From contig JADKHK010000009.1 in the NCBI GenBank assembly GCA_016721845.1, positions 1 to 24,584 of the forward strand: a DNA stretch of 24,584 bases, in the 5' to 3' direction. The notes beneath the pieces were generated by a model. It saw only the letters and a list, made by a program, of their open reading frames with translations, was not told the origin of the DNA and ran no database searches. This stretch comes from Lysobacterales bacterium (lineage in GTDB: Bacteria; Pseudomonadota; Gammaproteobacteria; Xanthomonadales; Ahniellaceae). The translations under genes were made by a program, and so were the position numbers. This document shows, piece by piece, positions 23,922-24,584 of this stretch. Position 1 is the stretch's first letter, and every line of letters begins with the position of its first letter.

Positions 23922-24584
23922 TCAATCCCTCAGGCTGCGACCGGTGAGGTGCAGGAAGACCTGCTCCAGACGCGGTCGTTCAACATGGAAGCCGTCGATC
24001 GGCCCGCTCGCGGCGAACCGATTCAGCTCGGCTAGCGGATCCGTTGTCTCGATGCGCTCGCTGCGACCGCCGCGCTCGACCACGAGCACCGGCGCACCGC
24101 CATGCGTGCGCAGCAGGCCGGGCACGCTGTCGACGGCGAGCACGCGCCCGCGATCGACAATGGCGACGCGGTCGCAAAACGTTCGACCTCTTCCATGTAA
24201 TGCGTGGTGTAGACGATGGTGCGGCCAGCCGCCGCCTTCAAGGCCAGCACGTTCTCGAACAAGGCATTGCGCGACTCAGGATCGACGCCGGCCGTCGGCT
24301 CGTCGAGCAGGATCAGTTCCGGTTCGTGCACGATCGCGGCCGCCAGATTCAATCGCCGTTGCATGCCGCCGGAATAGCCGCCGGCGCGATCATGCTGGCG
24401 ATCGGCCAGTTGCACGAAATCGAGCGCGGCGTCGACGCGCCGCGCGAGGTGGGCGCCGTGCAAACCGAACATGCGCGCGAAGAACGCGATGTTCTCGCGA
24501 CCACTGAGGTTCTCGTACAAGGCCAACGACTGCGGCGCGAGTCCGATGCGTGCCCGCAGGACCGGATCGCGCGGACTGCCGCCG
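23922..24584 (-). CDS. ABC-2 type exporter ATPase, C-terminal part (one frameshift, runs off window)
   Basis: Nucleotide-binding subunit powering the adjacent permease. About 220 C-terminal residues are present. The Q-loop is GLAPQSLALYENLSGREN. The signature motif is YSGGMQRR, Walker B is ELILLDEPTAGVD, and the switch histidine is in YTTHYMEE. Walker A lies beyond the right edge. The C-terminal extension ends RLEQVFLHLTGRSLRD, typical of drug- or sodium-exporter (CcmA/NatA-like) ATPases. The frame breaks at an AAAA run at 24176-24179: five A would read ERFCDRVAIVDRGRV, the family sequence. A single-base consensus error is therefore likely. The gene overlaps nothing but sits one nt before the permease start. 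Substrate is unknown. Confidence 0.9.

Overview
The window is about 24.6 kb of GC-rich, gene-dense bacterial chromosome. It most resembles a gammaproteobacterium of the Lysobacterales/Xanthomonadales (Rhodanobacteraceae or Lysobacter-like). This is inferred from the Xanthomonas-like tryptophan 2,3-dioxygenase, the very large Oar-like TonB receptor, the long-form TrpS, and a secreted Calx-beta protein with an IPTL-CTERM-type tail. No rRNA, tRNA, CRISPR array, insertion sequence or prophage is visible.

Layout. 1-1589 (-): 4-hydroxyphenylpyruvate dioxygenase followed directly by the start of homogentisate 1,2-dioxygenase (tyrosine to fumarate/acetoacetate). 1642-2176 (+): a divergent MarR regulator with a clear palindromic operator in the shared promoter region. 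2230-4789 (-): a POT-family peptide transporter and tryptophan 2,3-dioxygenase. 5061-8160 (+): a TonB-dependent receptor, two abutting GNRA-tetraloop hairpins and a strong terminator. 8232-10979 (+): a Calx-beta repeat protein and its terminator. 10993-13206 (-): an M50-type membrane metalloprotease fused to a C-terminal SMI1/KNR4 (SUKH)-like domain. 13348-16851 (+): an E1alpha-E1beta-E2 2-oxoacid dehydrogenase operon whose E2 linkers contain in-frame palindromic repeat sequence. 16848-19869 (-): an apparent five-gene operon ccdA-ccdB-trpS-small membrane protein-membrane protein. 20003-22639 (+): a secreted protein with an exo-rhamnogalacturonan-lyase-like N-terminal domain, and a conserved secreted protein of unknown function. 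22644-24584 (-): an ABC-2 permease and its ATPase, running off the right edge.

The left third reads as peptide and amino-acid use: outer-membrane receptor, inner-membrane di/tripeptide symporter, then tryptophan and tyrosine ring cleavage. The 2-oxoacid dehydrogenase could oxidise pyruvate or branched-chain keto acids.

Quality caution: seven single-base frame breaks occur, mostly at homopolymers, in hppD, the hppD/hmgA junction, marR, the TonB receptor, the ABC permease (two) and the ABC ATPase. The frames either side are otherwise normal, so I read them as probable consensus indel errors, not true pseudogenes. The most interesting items are the toxin-antitoxin pair placed 3 nt in front of the essential trpS with a 43-bp palindrome at its head, the M50-SUKH fusion, the repeat-derived linkers inside E2, and the abutting GNRA hairpins in the receptor 3' UTR.
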